Positions 9,106 to 16,329 of a stretch of 50,127 nucleotides of DNA are shown here, in pieces. Each line of letters opens with the position of its first letter. Position 1 is the stretch's first letter. This DNA is from Bacteroides sp. (GTDB taxonomy: Bacteria; Bacteroidota; Bacteroidia; Bacteroidales; Muribaculaceae), in contig JAAVCK010000017.1 in NCBI GenBank assembly GCA_014802325.1, positions 1 to 50,127 of the forward strand, given 5' to 3'. Both the position numbers and the translations under genes were made by a program. The notes beneath the pieces were generated by a model. The model was not told the origin of the DNA, did no database searches, and was given only the letters and a program-made list of their open reading frames with translations.

Positions 9106-9796
9106 CCATTACGAGCAATACGACAGCCGTACCCACTCCGGTGAGGACGGTAGCGTCGAAAATCTTAAGTTTATGCAGCGCTCCTTCAGCTTTAGGCAGA
9201 AGGGGCGCTCCCATTACTTCCCAGTCGCTGTGGCGTGTGGTGTGAGCCATTTTGCGCGCCGTCCATGCACACAGCGCAGCTATGGTCGAGCCGATGATAG
9301 CTCCTACTATTATATCGGCGGGGTAATGCACGCCAAGATAATTGCGTGTATAGCAATTCAGAAGTGCCCAGATGAATATGAATGTCACGAAGCGCGGACG
9401 CCGTATGATAAGCGACATGTATACTGCCAGAGCAAACGAGTTGGCACCGTGGCATGACGGGAAGCCATATCTGCCGCCACGGTAGCCGTCGACCACCTGC
9501 ACGAATTCCGAAAGGGGATTATCGAGATTAGCCGGACGAAGTCGCTGGAAAATAGGACGGAACACTCCGGCCACTATCTGGTCGCTCAGCAATATGGCTA
9601 AGGCTATGCCGAGGGTGAATATCACCACTCGCCGCGTATCATAGGCCCTGATAAGCACATAGAGTAGCGATGCGTACATGGGTATCCACGCCCACCGCCC
9701 GGTGAACATCATAACGAACCGATCAAGTACCGGCACGTGAAACGAATTGAGAAATATCAGTATGTCGGCATCGAGTGCCATCAGTTGGTCAAGCAT
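9089..9796 (-). CDS. PAP2-family membrane phosphatase
   Basis: The 235-residue membrane protein belongs to the type 2 phosphatidic acid phosphatase family, which removes phosphate from lipid or undecaprenyl pyrophosphates on the periplasmic side. All three signature motifs are recognisable with conservative changes: Arg80-x6-Arg87-Pro88 (usually Lys first), Pro113-Ser-Cys-His116 (usually PSGH), and Thr150-Arg151-x5-His157-x3-Asp161 (usually SR). About six hydrophobic helices surround them. It begins 5 bases after the LTA-synthase-like gene, so the two are one transcript. The pairing suggests it recycles a lipid product of that enzyme, which is inference. Its 3' end overlaps der by 17 bases. 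Confidence 0.9.
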   Translation of the reverse strand: MLDQLMALDADILIFLNSFHVPVLDRFVMMFTGRWAWIPMYASLLYVLIRAYDTRRVVIFTLGIALAILLSDQIVAGVFRPIFQRLRPANLDNPLSEFVQVVDGYRGGRYGFPSCHGANSFALAVYMSLIIRRPRFVTFIFIWALLNCYTRNYLGVHYPADIIVGAIIGSTIAALCAWTARKMAHTTRHSDWEVMGAPLLPKAEGALHKLKIFDATVLTGVGTAVVLLVMAIFRA

Positions 9797-9801
9797 GAGA
9801 C

Positions 9802-11637
9802 TCAGAGATTTTGCATGTATTGGTAGAGATTTTGAAGTATGGCGCGTGTGGCCTGAGCTACTTCCGCACTGTCAGTACCGCACGAGTCAAGTATCACCGC
9901 ATCGGCGTCGCAGTTGTACACGTAGCTGCCCGAGGGCGTGACGAGTCCGGCTATCGACGGTTCGCTGAAAAAAGCATATTGCGGAGCGCCGGCAGCCAGC
10001 ATGTCGCGCGAGAAGGGAAATTCTTCGTGAGATATACCGAGCGCTCCCAGCAGAGTAGCGGCAATATCTGCCTGCGACCCTATTCGTGATATATGCCGCG
10101 GAGCATCGGCAAGAGCGCCGCCGGTGAATATCATGGGGATAGTGTGGCGCATCACCGGATTTTCAATATCTTGCGGATACACACCATAATGGTCGGGTAT
10201 GATGACAACCAGTGTGCTGTCCCAGCGCGGCGACCTGCGCAGGGCGTTGACAAATTCGGCTGTGCAGCTGTCGGTGTAGGCAAATGCGTTCAGTCGGTCG
10301 CTTCCCGTGAAGCGGGGATTGGAATACGGAACTTCAAACGGTTCATGACTGCTCGACGTCTGTATGATGTCGAGATGCGGGTTATCGTCATGGCGCGACA
10401 AGATGTCTGTAATTGCGCGGGTGAATACCTTATCATCGTGAGCACCCCACTTGCTTTTGCGGTCAGCCGCATCGAAAGAGCGGTCGCATACGATGCTTTC
10501 AAACCCCTGACTGACGAGGTAGGCATGCATGTTAGTAAAGTTGGTGTCGCCTCCGTAGAAGTAAGCCGATGTCCAGCCGTTGCGTTTCATCTGGCGTGGC
10601 CACGACGGAGTGTGCTCTATTTTCTCTACATTTTTCATCAGCGACGCCGAAGGTACACCCGGAAATCCGCTCATTATGGCTGTGAGCGCACGGTCGGTGC
10701 GGAACGAGTTAGCGTAGAAATTATCCCACAGCCACCCGGTGGAAGCTATCGAATCGAGCTTTACCGCTATAGGCTCGCCGCCGAGCGAAGGCATGAGATG
10801 CGATGAAAAGCTTTCGAGAATTATCATCACCACGTCGGGTCGCGCCGTGGTGAGCATGCATGCCGGTATGCTGTCGGATGAGGGTGTAGCCGTGATACTG
10901 TCGAGGCGGCTGATGGCTGCCGCAGCTTCTTCGGTACTCATGTAGCTGTATTGCTTGCTCCACTTTCCCTGATGTGAGGCCGAATAGAGCAGACTGAAAG
11001 CCGGATTGATGGCCGCGTGGTTGAAATGCTGGTTCTGGCTGTAATATGCACGCGAGAGATTCATGGTCGACACCGTGAATCCGCCGCGTATGGGTATGAA
11101 CAGCAGCGCCGTCATGATCACAGCCGCAGCAGTGCGCTTCCACGAGCCGCCCGGCTCTACCTTGATGAGGCCGGCAGTAAACCGCAGAAGCTGATATATA
11201 GCCACAGCTACCGCAGCCACTGCCACCGGACCGAGAATGAGCTGCCATGTCGAGGCGCTTGCCATGGCAGCTGCCGGCGAGGTGGTGAAGTAAAACACCG
11301 GTGTCATGTCGAGCCTGAATCCCCAATAGCCGTAAAGCACCAGATCTACTACGGTGATGAGAGCTATCAGAGCGGAAGCTATACCATTATAGACGCTCAG
11401 ACACCGCGACGTGGTGCGGCTCTTGAGCCACTGCGACGCAATCATAATCATACCCGGTATGATCATAAGATAAGCGGCTGTGGCAAGATCCATCGAAAAG
11501 CCGTGGGCCACTATGTCGGCCAGATCTCCCATACCGGCTGACCCGGGATAAAACAGCAGAAACAGCGGCTTTTGGATCAGCATCACTGCCGTCAGTACGG
11601 CATAGGTGATTATAAACCTGAGAATTACTTTTTTCAT
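9802..11637 (-). CDS. LTA synthase-like phosphoglycerol/phosphoethanolamine transferase
   Basis: The 611-residue inner-membrane protein has the LtaS/OpgB/EptA layout: five hydrophobic helices in the first 190 residues, then a periplasmic sulfatase-fold domain. Expected catalytic positions are visible: metal ligand Glu275 in VVMIILESFSSH, the nucleophile-like Thr314 in FRTDRALTAIMSG, and Asp482-His483 in VIIPDHYG. Gram-negative bacteria have no lipoteichoic acid, so the likely job is moving phosphoglycerol or phosphoethanolamine from a lipid to an envelope glycan or lipid A. The sequence does not decide the acceptor. A -7 box lies just upstream, and a PAP2 phosphatase follows 5 bases downstream. 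Confidence 0.9.
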   Translation of the reverse strand: MKKVILRFIITYAVLTAVMLIQKPLFLLFYPGSAGMGDLADIVAHGFSMDLATAAYLMIIPGMIMIASQWLKSRTTSRCLSVYNGIASALIALITVVDLVLYGYWGFRLDMTPVFYFTTSPAAAMASASTWQLILGPVAVAAVAVAIYQLLRFTAGLIKVEPGGSWKRTAAAVIMTALLFIPIRGGFTVSTMNLSRAYYSQNQHFNHAAINPAFSLLYSASHQGKWSKQYSYMSTEEAAAAISRLDSITATPSSDSIPACMLTTARPDVVMIILESFSSHLMPSLGGEPIAVKLDSIASTGWLWDNFYANSFRTDRALTAIMSGFPGVPSASLMKNVEKIEHTPSWPRQMKRNGWTSAYFYGGDTNFTNMHAYLVSQGFESIVCDRSFDAADRKSKWGAHDDKVFTRAITDILSRHDDNPHLDIIQTSSSHEPFEVPYSNPRFTGSDRLNAFAYTDSCTAEFVNALRRSPRWDSTLVVIIPDHYGVYPQDIENPVMRHTIPMIFTGGALADAPRHISRIGSQADIAATLLGALGISHEEFPFSRDMLAAGAPQYAFFSEPSIAGLVTPSGSYVYNCDADAVILDSCGTDSAEVAQATRAILQNLYQYMQNL

Positions 11638-11655
11638 ATCGCAAGAATATTTTTA

Positions 11656-11663
11656 CAAAGATA
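11656..11663 (-). promoter_or_regulatory. -7 box TATCTTTG for the LTA-synthase-like gene
   Basis: On the minus strand TATCTTTG matches TAnnTTTG, 18 bases before the ATG at 11637. The T-run of the ompA terminator ends two bases upstream, so the terminator occupies the place of a -33 element. No TTTG lies at the usual distance. Confidence 0.6.
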
Positions 11664-11665
11664 GC

Positions 11666-11705
11666 AAAAAAATCGGAGCGCCATCCCTCGGCGGGGTGAC
11701 GCTCC
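11666..11705 (-). terminator. Intrinsic terminator of the OmpA gene
   Basis: On the minus strand GGAGCG and CGCTCC enclose CACCCC/GGGATG, a stem of 12 pairs with one mismatch and a short GCCGA loop. It is followed by GA and seven Ts. This is the most classical rho-independent terminator in the window, ending the ompA transcript about 50-80 bases after its stop. Confidence 0.85.
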
Positions 11706-11753
11706 TCATCAAATTATAAATCTAAGAGAGCAATTAATGCTTTTTTCGTTGTA

Positions 11754-12971
11754 TTATTCAGGCTGGGCGAAGAGCACGATACGGTTCCAGTTGTTGGTGT
11801 CGTAGGGCTGAACCGAGCTGCCGGCGGCTTCTACAGTGAGGCGAGAAGCATCTACACCGTAATCGTTGACGAGGATGTCGGCTACAGCCTGAGCGCGGCG
11901 CTCAGAGAGCTTCTGGTTGTAAGCGGCAGAGCCGGTGTCCTTATCAGCATAACCGCGAACTACGATCGAGGTGCCGGGGTTGGCTTTGAGGTATTCAGCT
12001 ACGTTGTATACGTTGACCATTTCCTCAGACGATACGTAGGCAGAATTGATCTTGAAGCGTACGGAGGGGAGCAGAGGAGCGTTGACTACAGTAGCAGCTG
12101 CTTCGGTCACTACCACTTCGGGGCAGGGGAGCTGAGCTTCGGCTGCGGCGCGGGCTGCCTCGGAAGTAGCCAGAGCGTTGCGGAGGTCGTTGACCTGATT
12201 GTTGAGAGATGATACGTATCCGGCATAGTCGCAGGGGTTGTATTTGCTCATACCTGCGCCGTCGAAGCGGATGTTAAGACCACCGATGGCCTGGAGATTG
12301 ATGTCGACGGGGCGACCGCCTGATACATTGTTGAAGTTATCGCCGTAGAATGAGCCGCGACCTTCAACGAAGAAGTCAACATAGCGGCAGAGACGGAAGC
12401 GGAACTGGATACCGGCCGATACGGGGAGGAGCCACTGATTGCTCTTGATCTTGCCGTCGTTGTCAAATTGGTTGGCGTTGAGATTATTTTTGTAGTCCCA
12501 TACAAATGTACCTCCGAGTCCTACGAAAGGAACGATCGAGAATACGCGGTCGGGATTATAACCGTTGATGCTGTTGAACATATCCCACATGAAGTCGAGG
12601 TTGACGCTTGCCTGTTTGGCGCTTGCCATGCGCTGGCTGTTCCAGTGCATTGAGCCGTAAGTACCGCTGAAGCGGAATCCCATGTAGGGTGAGAACCATC
12701 GGCCTACGCCGAGATTATATACTGCTGTCACGTGTCGGCCTGAGCCGTCTACCATGCTATGGTCGTTTTCTACGAAAGGCATCTGGATACCTGCGCCGGC
12801 CTGGAGGAACCATCCGTTACGCCACGATGCGGGCGAATAATTGTCCTTACACTCTACGTTGGTCACGTCGATTACTGTCTCGTTGACAACTACGGTGTCT
12901 TGGGCAGAAACATTAGCGGCTCCGAAAATAGTGGCGCCTACAGCAGCGATGTAAACTAAATTCTTTTTCAT
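11754..12971 (-). CDS. OmpA-family outer-membrane protein
   Basis: A 405-residue outer-membrane protein anchored to peptidoglycan. It has a signal peptide (1 to about 22, ending NVSAQ), an eight-strand-type beta-barrel domain (about 50-235), a short linker with a helix rich in Ala/Arg (about 240-275), and an OmpA C-terminal domain (about 290-405). That domain has GYADKDTGSAAYNQKLSERR, where the Asp and the second-last Arg are the positions that hold diaminopimelate. A TTG at 12980 is in frame, but the ATG at 12971 gives a clean MKKNLVYIAAVGA signal. It is monocistronic, with its own terminator. I found no perfect -7 box in the 160 bases upstream. Confidence 0.95.
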   Translation of the reverse strand: MKKNLVYIAAVGATIFGAANVSAQDTVVVNETVIDVTNVECKDNYSPASWRNGWFLQAGAGIQMPFVENDHSMVDGSGRHVTAVYNLGVGRWFSPYMGFRFSGTYGSMHWNSQRMASAKQASVNLDFMWDMFNSINGYNPDRVFSIVPFVGLGGTFVWDYKNNLNANQFDNDGKIKSNQWLLPVSAGIQFRFRLCRYVDFFVEGRGSFYGDNFNNVSGGRPVDINLQAIGGLNIRFDGAGMSKYNPCDYAGYVSSLNNQVNDLRNALATSEAARAAAEAQLPCPEVVVTEAAATVVNAPLLPSVRFKINSAYVSSEEMVNVYNVAEYLKANPGTSIVVRGYADKDTGSAAYNQKLSERRAQAVADILVNDYGVDASRLTVEAAGSSVQPYDTNNWNRIVLFAQPE

Positions 12972-13109
12972 CTCTCTCAAAAATTAAAGGTGAAACATCT
13001 ATAAAAGTTAATTAGTATAAATAGTAATGAGTTTTTGAAATTCAAGGATTATTTTCCGTGAATGTATAATCTTAACACGCGTATCGGTGATTTTGTTTAA
13101 AGAAATCAT

Positions 13110-13117
13110 TAAATTTG
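13110..13117 (+). promoter_or_regulatory. -7 box TAAATTTG
   Basis: Perfect TAnnTTTG match 25 bases before the ATG at 13143, in the 171-base spacer divergent from ompA. No TTTG lies at the ideal 20-base distance. The rest of the spacer is AT-rich and shows no other element I can name. Confidence 0.55.
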
Positions 13118-13142
13118 CAAAAGAATTTTATTTTTGACTGCT

Positions 13143-14027
13143 ATGACACGCTATTCCTTCTTACATATTGTTGCGGCTATAATACTGATATTCACTTCAC
13201 TGCGCAGCGGCGCGGTGACGCCTGTGCCTGTACACTGGCATGATGAAAAATCTGACACCGCCAGGATCGACTCGCTCCTTGGCGAGGCATGCGCCATGGA
13301 GAGCGACGACGCTCAGGGGCGCGTCGGGAGAATAGCCCGTATGTTTATCGGGGTGCCTTACCGCGGCGGCACGCTTGAGATTTCGCCCGAGGGCATAGTG
13401 GTGAATCTCGATTCGATGGACTGCATCACTTTTGTGGAGACGGTGGCAGCCTTAGCTTTGACGGCCGACGAGCGGCGCGACTCATGGCAGGACTTTGTGC
13501 ACAATCTCGGAAAGCTGCGCTATCGCGGCGGTGTGCCCGACGGCTATGCCTCGCGTCTGCACTATTTCTCTGACTGGATTCTCGACAATTCCCACCGCGG
13601 GAATGTGACCGACGTGACCGGACGAATGCCCGACGAGCCGGCCTATCAGGTTAAGACTATCGACTTCATGTCGCGCAACCGCAATCTGTATCCTGCGCTT
13701 AGCGATGATAATGAATTTCAGCGGCTGAAAAATGCCGAGATCGGCTACCGCAATCACCGCTTTCCGTATATAAAGAGCGGATCATTTTTCCGCAAGGGCG
13801 TATCGGGCGCGCTGCGCGACGGTGATATCGTGGCGCTCGTGTCACGCAAGGGCGGACTTGATGTGAGCCATGTAGGCATTATAGCCGTAGTCGACGGCGA
13901 GCCGCACCTGCTCCACGCTTCGTCGCGCCACGGCAAGGTGCTCATTGACCCTCTGCCACTGGCCGAGTATCTGAAGAAATCACGTGATGTGCTCGGCATC
14001 CGTATCATAAGACTTAAAGACCGATGA
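13143..14027 (+). CDS. DUF1460 N-acetylmuramoyl-L-alanine amidase-like exported protein
   Basis: The 294-residue product matches the DUF1460 family, NlpC/P60-fold cysteine hydrolases thought to cut peptidoglycan stem peptides. A signal peptide or anchor covers about 1-25. The catalytic cysteine is probably in LDSMDCITFVETVAAL, and the histidine in GGLDVSHVGIIAV, followed by HLLHASS. The GVPYRGGTLE segment is also typical. A TTG nine bases earlier (13134) is in frame; the ATG at 13143 is preferred. It is a single-gene transcript with a -7 box upstream and a 15-bp hairpin immediately downstream. The true substrate (recycled cell-wall fragments or others' peptidoglycan) is not shown. Confidence 0.88.
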   Translation: MTRYSFLHIVAAIILIFTSLRSGAVTPVPVHWHDEKSDTARIDSLLGEACAMESDDAQGRVGRIARMFIGVPYRGGTLEISPEGIVVNLDSMDCITFVETVAALALTADERRDSWQDFVHNLGKLRYRGGVPDGYASRLHYFSDWILDNSHRGNVTDVTGRMPDEPAYQVKTIDFMSRNRNLYPALSDDNEFQRLKNAEIGYRNHRFPYIKSGSFFRKGVSGALRDGDIVALVSRKGGLDVSHVGIIAVVDGEPHLLHASSRHGKVLIDPLPLAEYLKKSRDVLGIRIIRLKDR

Positions 14028-14035
14028 AAAGAGCG

Positions 14036-14069
14036 GCCGGCCGGAAGATGAATCCATCTTCCGGCCGGC
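14036..14069. terminator. Bidirectional 15-bp perfect hairpin
   Basis: GCCGGCCGGAAGATG (14036-14050) and CATCTTCCGGCCGGC (14055-14069) pair perfectly around a 4-base loop. The hairpin sits between two convergent genes. The minus side continues CGCTCTTTT, the plus side TCGTATAAGG, so it fits best as the terminator of the minus-strand lipoprotein gene and can also stop the plus transcript. Confidence 0.8.
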
Positions 14070-14097
14070 TCGTATAAGGGTTAAGTTCGTAATATTA

Positions 14098-14976
14098 TCA
14101 GTCGACTTTTATCACCAGGAATTTGCTCTTTTCCCAGAAGAGGGCGGGATTTGTGATCACCACCACTTTCTGATCGCCCTGAGTCTCGATGGTATACGAC
14201 TCCTTGGGCTGGTCGGTCATGAGTTTGGCCTTATTGCTGTGGGTGGGTATGGTGGTGAGGGTGCGGCGGTCAGTAGCGGTGAAATAAGCGCGGTCAAAGT
14301 CGCCTTCGAGCACGTGGGTGCGTCCGAGGAATTTCTTTTCAAGAATGCCGCGGTCTTTAAGCTCCTTGTTTGTACCGAGAGCGTAGTATACGGTGTTGGC
14401 CGAGGCTTCGGCACGAGCTATCTCCGTGCGGGCATCTTCTCTGACGGTCTCGATGTTGGAGTGGAGCGAGTCGACGGTGGTGTTGAGGTCTGCCACCGTC
14501 TGATCAAGCTCGCTGATGCGTATATGGGCGGCTTCGAGCTGATTGGATAGCGATGCTATCTCGGTCTGCTGCTCGGCTATCTGCGACTTCAGATTCTGTA
14601 TGGTGCGGGTGAGGGTGGCATTGTTACCTTTGGTCGACGCGAGTGTGGCTTCGAGCTCTTCGAGCCGCTGGCGGCGCTCCTGCAGAGCCTGCTGAATGGC
14701 TATCATGTCGTTTTTGACCTGTTCGCGTCGTGAGGCCGACTCACCGGTTAAAGCTCCGGGGGTGGATATGATTTTCTCCATATCCTTTATCTGGTTCATT
14801 CCCTCGGAAATGTCATTTACGAGCACGAGCAGACTGTCCTGAGTGGCCAGAGTGGCGCGGAGGTCATCGCGGAGCTGGTCATTGTTTTCTTCGGCCATGC
14901 GGAGTTTGTCGCCCCCGCATGAGGTAAGCAGTCCTATTGCGGCTGCTATGGCTACGAATGAAAGTGATTTCTTCAT
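14098..14976 (-). CDS. Coiled-coil lipoprotein
   Basis: The 292-residue product has a lipoprotein signal with lipobox LLTSC (Cys20). A long heptad-type coiled coil follows from about 25 to 200, rich in Glu, Gln, Leu and Thr, for example QIAEQQTEIASLSNQLEAAH. A compact C-terminal part (about 205-292) contains YYALGTNKELKDRGI and ends FWEKSKFLVIKVD. That C-terminal pattern looks like a widespread Bacteroidota lipoprotein family, some members of which carry a collagen-binding adhesin name. I recall this only loosely and give no function. It starts 43 bases after rsmI and probably shares its transcript. Confidence 0.85.
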   Translation of the reverse strand: MKKSLSFVAIAAAIGLLTSCGGDKLRMAEENNDQLRDDLRATLATQDSLLVLVNDISEGMNQIKDMEKIISTPGALTGESASRREQVKNDMIAIQQALQERRQRLEELEATLASTKGNNATLTRTIQNLKSQIAEQQTEIASLSNQLEAAHIRISELDQTVADLNTTVDSLHSNIETVREDARTEIARAEASANTVYYALGTNKELKDRGILEKKFLGRTHVLEGDFDRAYFTATDRRTLTTIPTHSNKAKLMTDQPKESYTIETQGDQKVVVITNPALFWEKSKFLVIKVD

Positions 14977-15019
14977 AAATATAAAGTGTTGAGTGAGTTA
15001 ACTGATGTTCGTTACCGGC

Positions 15020-15736
15020 TTATTGATCGGCGCGGTATTTGTTGACGTGTACGCGTGCGCCCTGCTGCGGAGCAGGTGCTACAATTACAACAATCTCTCC
15101 GCGGGGATTGTTCACCGAAAAATATTCGTGAAGTCCGGCCAGTGTGTCGCGCCGGGTCTCTTCATATACTTTTGAGATCTCCCGCGATACTGACGCCTCG
15201 CGGTCAGGACCGCACACCTCCATAAGCTGAGCCAGTGTCTTGACCAGGCGGAGGGGTGACTCGTAGATTATCGACGTGCAGTCGCTGGCTGCTATCTGCT
15301 CCATACGGGTGCGCCGTCCTTTTTTGGGCGGAAGGAAGCCCTCGAAAGTAAATCGGTCGCAGGGCAGCCCGGAGTTGACCAGTGCCGGCACAAATGCCGT
15401 AGGCCCCGGCAGGGTTATCACATCTATTCCGGCCCTACGGCACTCTCGGCTCAGCAGAAAGCCGGGATCGCTGATGCCGGGTGTGCCGGCATCGGAAATC
15501 AGAGCGATAGTTTCGCCGGCGGCTATGCGGTCAATCAGCGGAGCCACCGTGGCATGCTCGTTATACTTGTGGTGACTGACACAGGGAGTGTCGATGCCGA
15601 AGTGGCGCAGCAGCGGAGCGCTCGTCCGCGTGTCTTCGGCAAGGATGACCGACGACTCGCGAAGCACCTCTATGGCGCGCGGAGTCATATCGGCAAGATT
15701 ACCCACCGGGGTGGGCACGATATATAGCTTGCCCAT
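15020..15736 (-). CDS. rsmI: 16S rRNA (cytidine(1402)-2'-O)-methyltransferase RsmI
   Basis: RsmI methylates the 2'-OH of C1402 in the decoding centre of 16S rRNA using S-adenosylmethionine. Tetrapyrrole-methylase-fold motifs are clear: LYIVPTPVGNLADMTPRAI at the N-terminus, AEDTR, ISDAGTPGISDPG and LPGPTAFVPALVNSGLP, then FEGFLPPKKGRR and the YESPLRL segment. At 238 residues it is shorter than the E. coli protein (286) because the C-terminal extension is absent, as often in this phylum. Its ATG shares one base with the TAA of the upstream acidic-protein gene (TAATG), a sign of translational coupling. Confidence 0.97.
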   Translation of the reverse strand: MGKLYIVPTPVGNLADMTPRAIEVLRESSVILAEDTRTSAPLLRHFGIDTPCVSHHKYNEHATVAPLIDRIAAGETIALISDAGTPGISDPGFLLSRECRRAGIDVITLPGPTAFVPALVNSGLPCDRFTFEGFLPPKKGRRTRMEQIAASDCTSIIYESPLRLVKTLAQLMEVCGPDREASVSREISKVYEETRRDTLAGLHEYFSVNNPRGEIVVIVAPAPQQGARVHVNKYRADQ

Positions 15737-16263
15737 TATCGTGAGTAGAAGGGGACTATCAGAGCTATGAATGCCTTGACTTCGGGATTTTCAGAATCCC
15801 ATGCCAGGTCGTTGTAGAGATAATCTTCGGCTTCCTCTATCGAGTCCATGGCCTGAAGCACATCAAGAGTCTCGGTGAGTTCGGTGTCGGAGTTACGGAA
15901 AAGCTCGCGGCGGAAGCGAAACTTATCATTGAGCGTGAAGGCCGTAGCCAGGTCATTGATCGAAACCGGGGGCGCCGGCTGCGCCGGAGCAGAGTCGGAA
16001 TTGTCGGACTTGTCTGACCTTTCCGGCTTTTCCGGCTTTTCCGGCTTTTCCGGTAGGGTTTCGGGTTCGGCATCGTCGGTCTCTTCAAGCTCTACCGATG
16101 CGGCTATGGCGGCATCGTCGACATCGGTCGACGATGATGCAAGCGCGGCTATCTTGGCTGAGATAAGGGCGTCGGTTTCGGCCGGAGCGTCATCGCGATG
16201 GAGTCTGACCATCAGCAGCCCCTCCAGTTCGAGGGTTATATCCAGTAATTTTTTATAGTCCAT
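15736..16263 (-). CDS. Acidic two-part protein of unknown function
   Basis: A 175-residue protein I cannot assign. The N-terminal part (about 1-30, MDYKKLLDITLELEGLL) is helical. A disordered, Ala/Asp/Glu-rich linker (about 30-105) contains three Pro-Glu-Lys repeats. The C-terminal part (about 105-175) looks conserved, with INDLATAFTLNDKFRFRREL and later EDYLYNDLAWDSENPEV. No signal peptide or membrane segment is seen, so it should be cytoplasmic. The ATG at 16263 follows a strong promoter and is preferred over a TTG at 16293. Coupling to rsmI (TAATG) suggests co-regulation, not necessarily shared function. Confidence 0.8.
   Translation of the reverse strand: MDYKKLLDITLELEGLLMVRLHRDDAPAETDALISAKIAALASSSTDVDDAAIAASVELEETDDAEPETLPEKPEKPEKPERSDKSDNSDSAPAQPAPPVSINDLATAFTLNDKFRFRRELFRNSDTELTETLDVLQAMDSIEEAEDYLYNDLAWDSENPEVKAFIALIVPFYSR
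16022..16053. repeat. 9-base tandem repeat, about 3.6 copies
   Basis: TCCGGCTTT is repeated at 16022-16030, 16031-16039 and 16040-16048, with a partial TCCGG at 16049-16053. On the coding (minus) strand each unit encodes Pro-Glu-Lys in the acidic linker of the gene upstream of rsmI. The unit length is a multiple of three, so copy-number change would alter linker length without breaking the frame. Confidence 0.9.
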
Positions 16264-16297
16264 GTCAGTGAGTAAAGATTTTCGTAGTTGCAAGGTG

Positions 16298-16329
16298 CAA
16301 ACTTACATCAAAATATTTCCATAAGCAAA
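16298..16329 (-). promoter_or_regulatory. Perfect promoter in the end of dacB
   Basis: On the minus strand TTTG (16326-16329) is followed after exactly 20 bases by TAAGTTTG (16298-16305), a full match to the Bacteroidota -33/-7 consensus. The -33 element lies in the last codons of dacB and the -7 box lies just after its stop. It would start a transcript about 30 bases before the acidic-protein ATG and drive it with rsmI and the lipoprotein gene. Confidence 0.8.

Noticed and set aside
10093..10806. 237-codon open frame opposite the LTA-synthase-like gene
   Set aside because: Shadow frame; the minus-strand gene has clear catalytic motifs over the same bases.
11675..11705. Hairpin as a riboswitch or attenuator for the LTA-synthase-like gene
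   Set aside because: It lies upstream of that gene's -7 box and is therefore not in its transcript; it is the ompA terminator.
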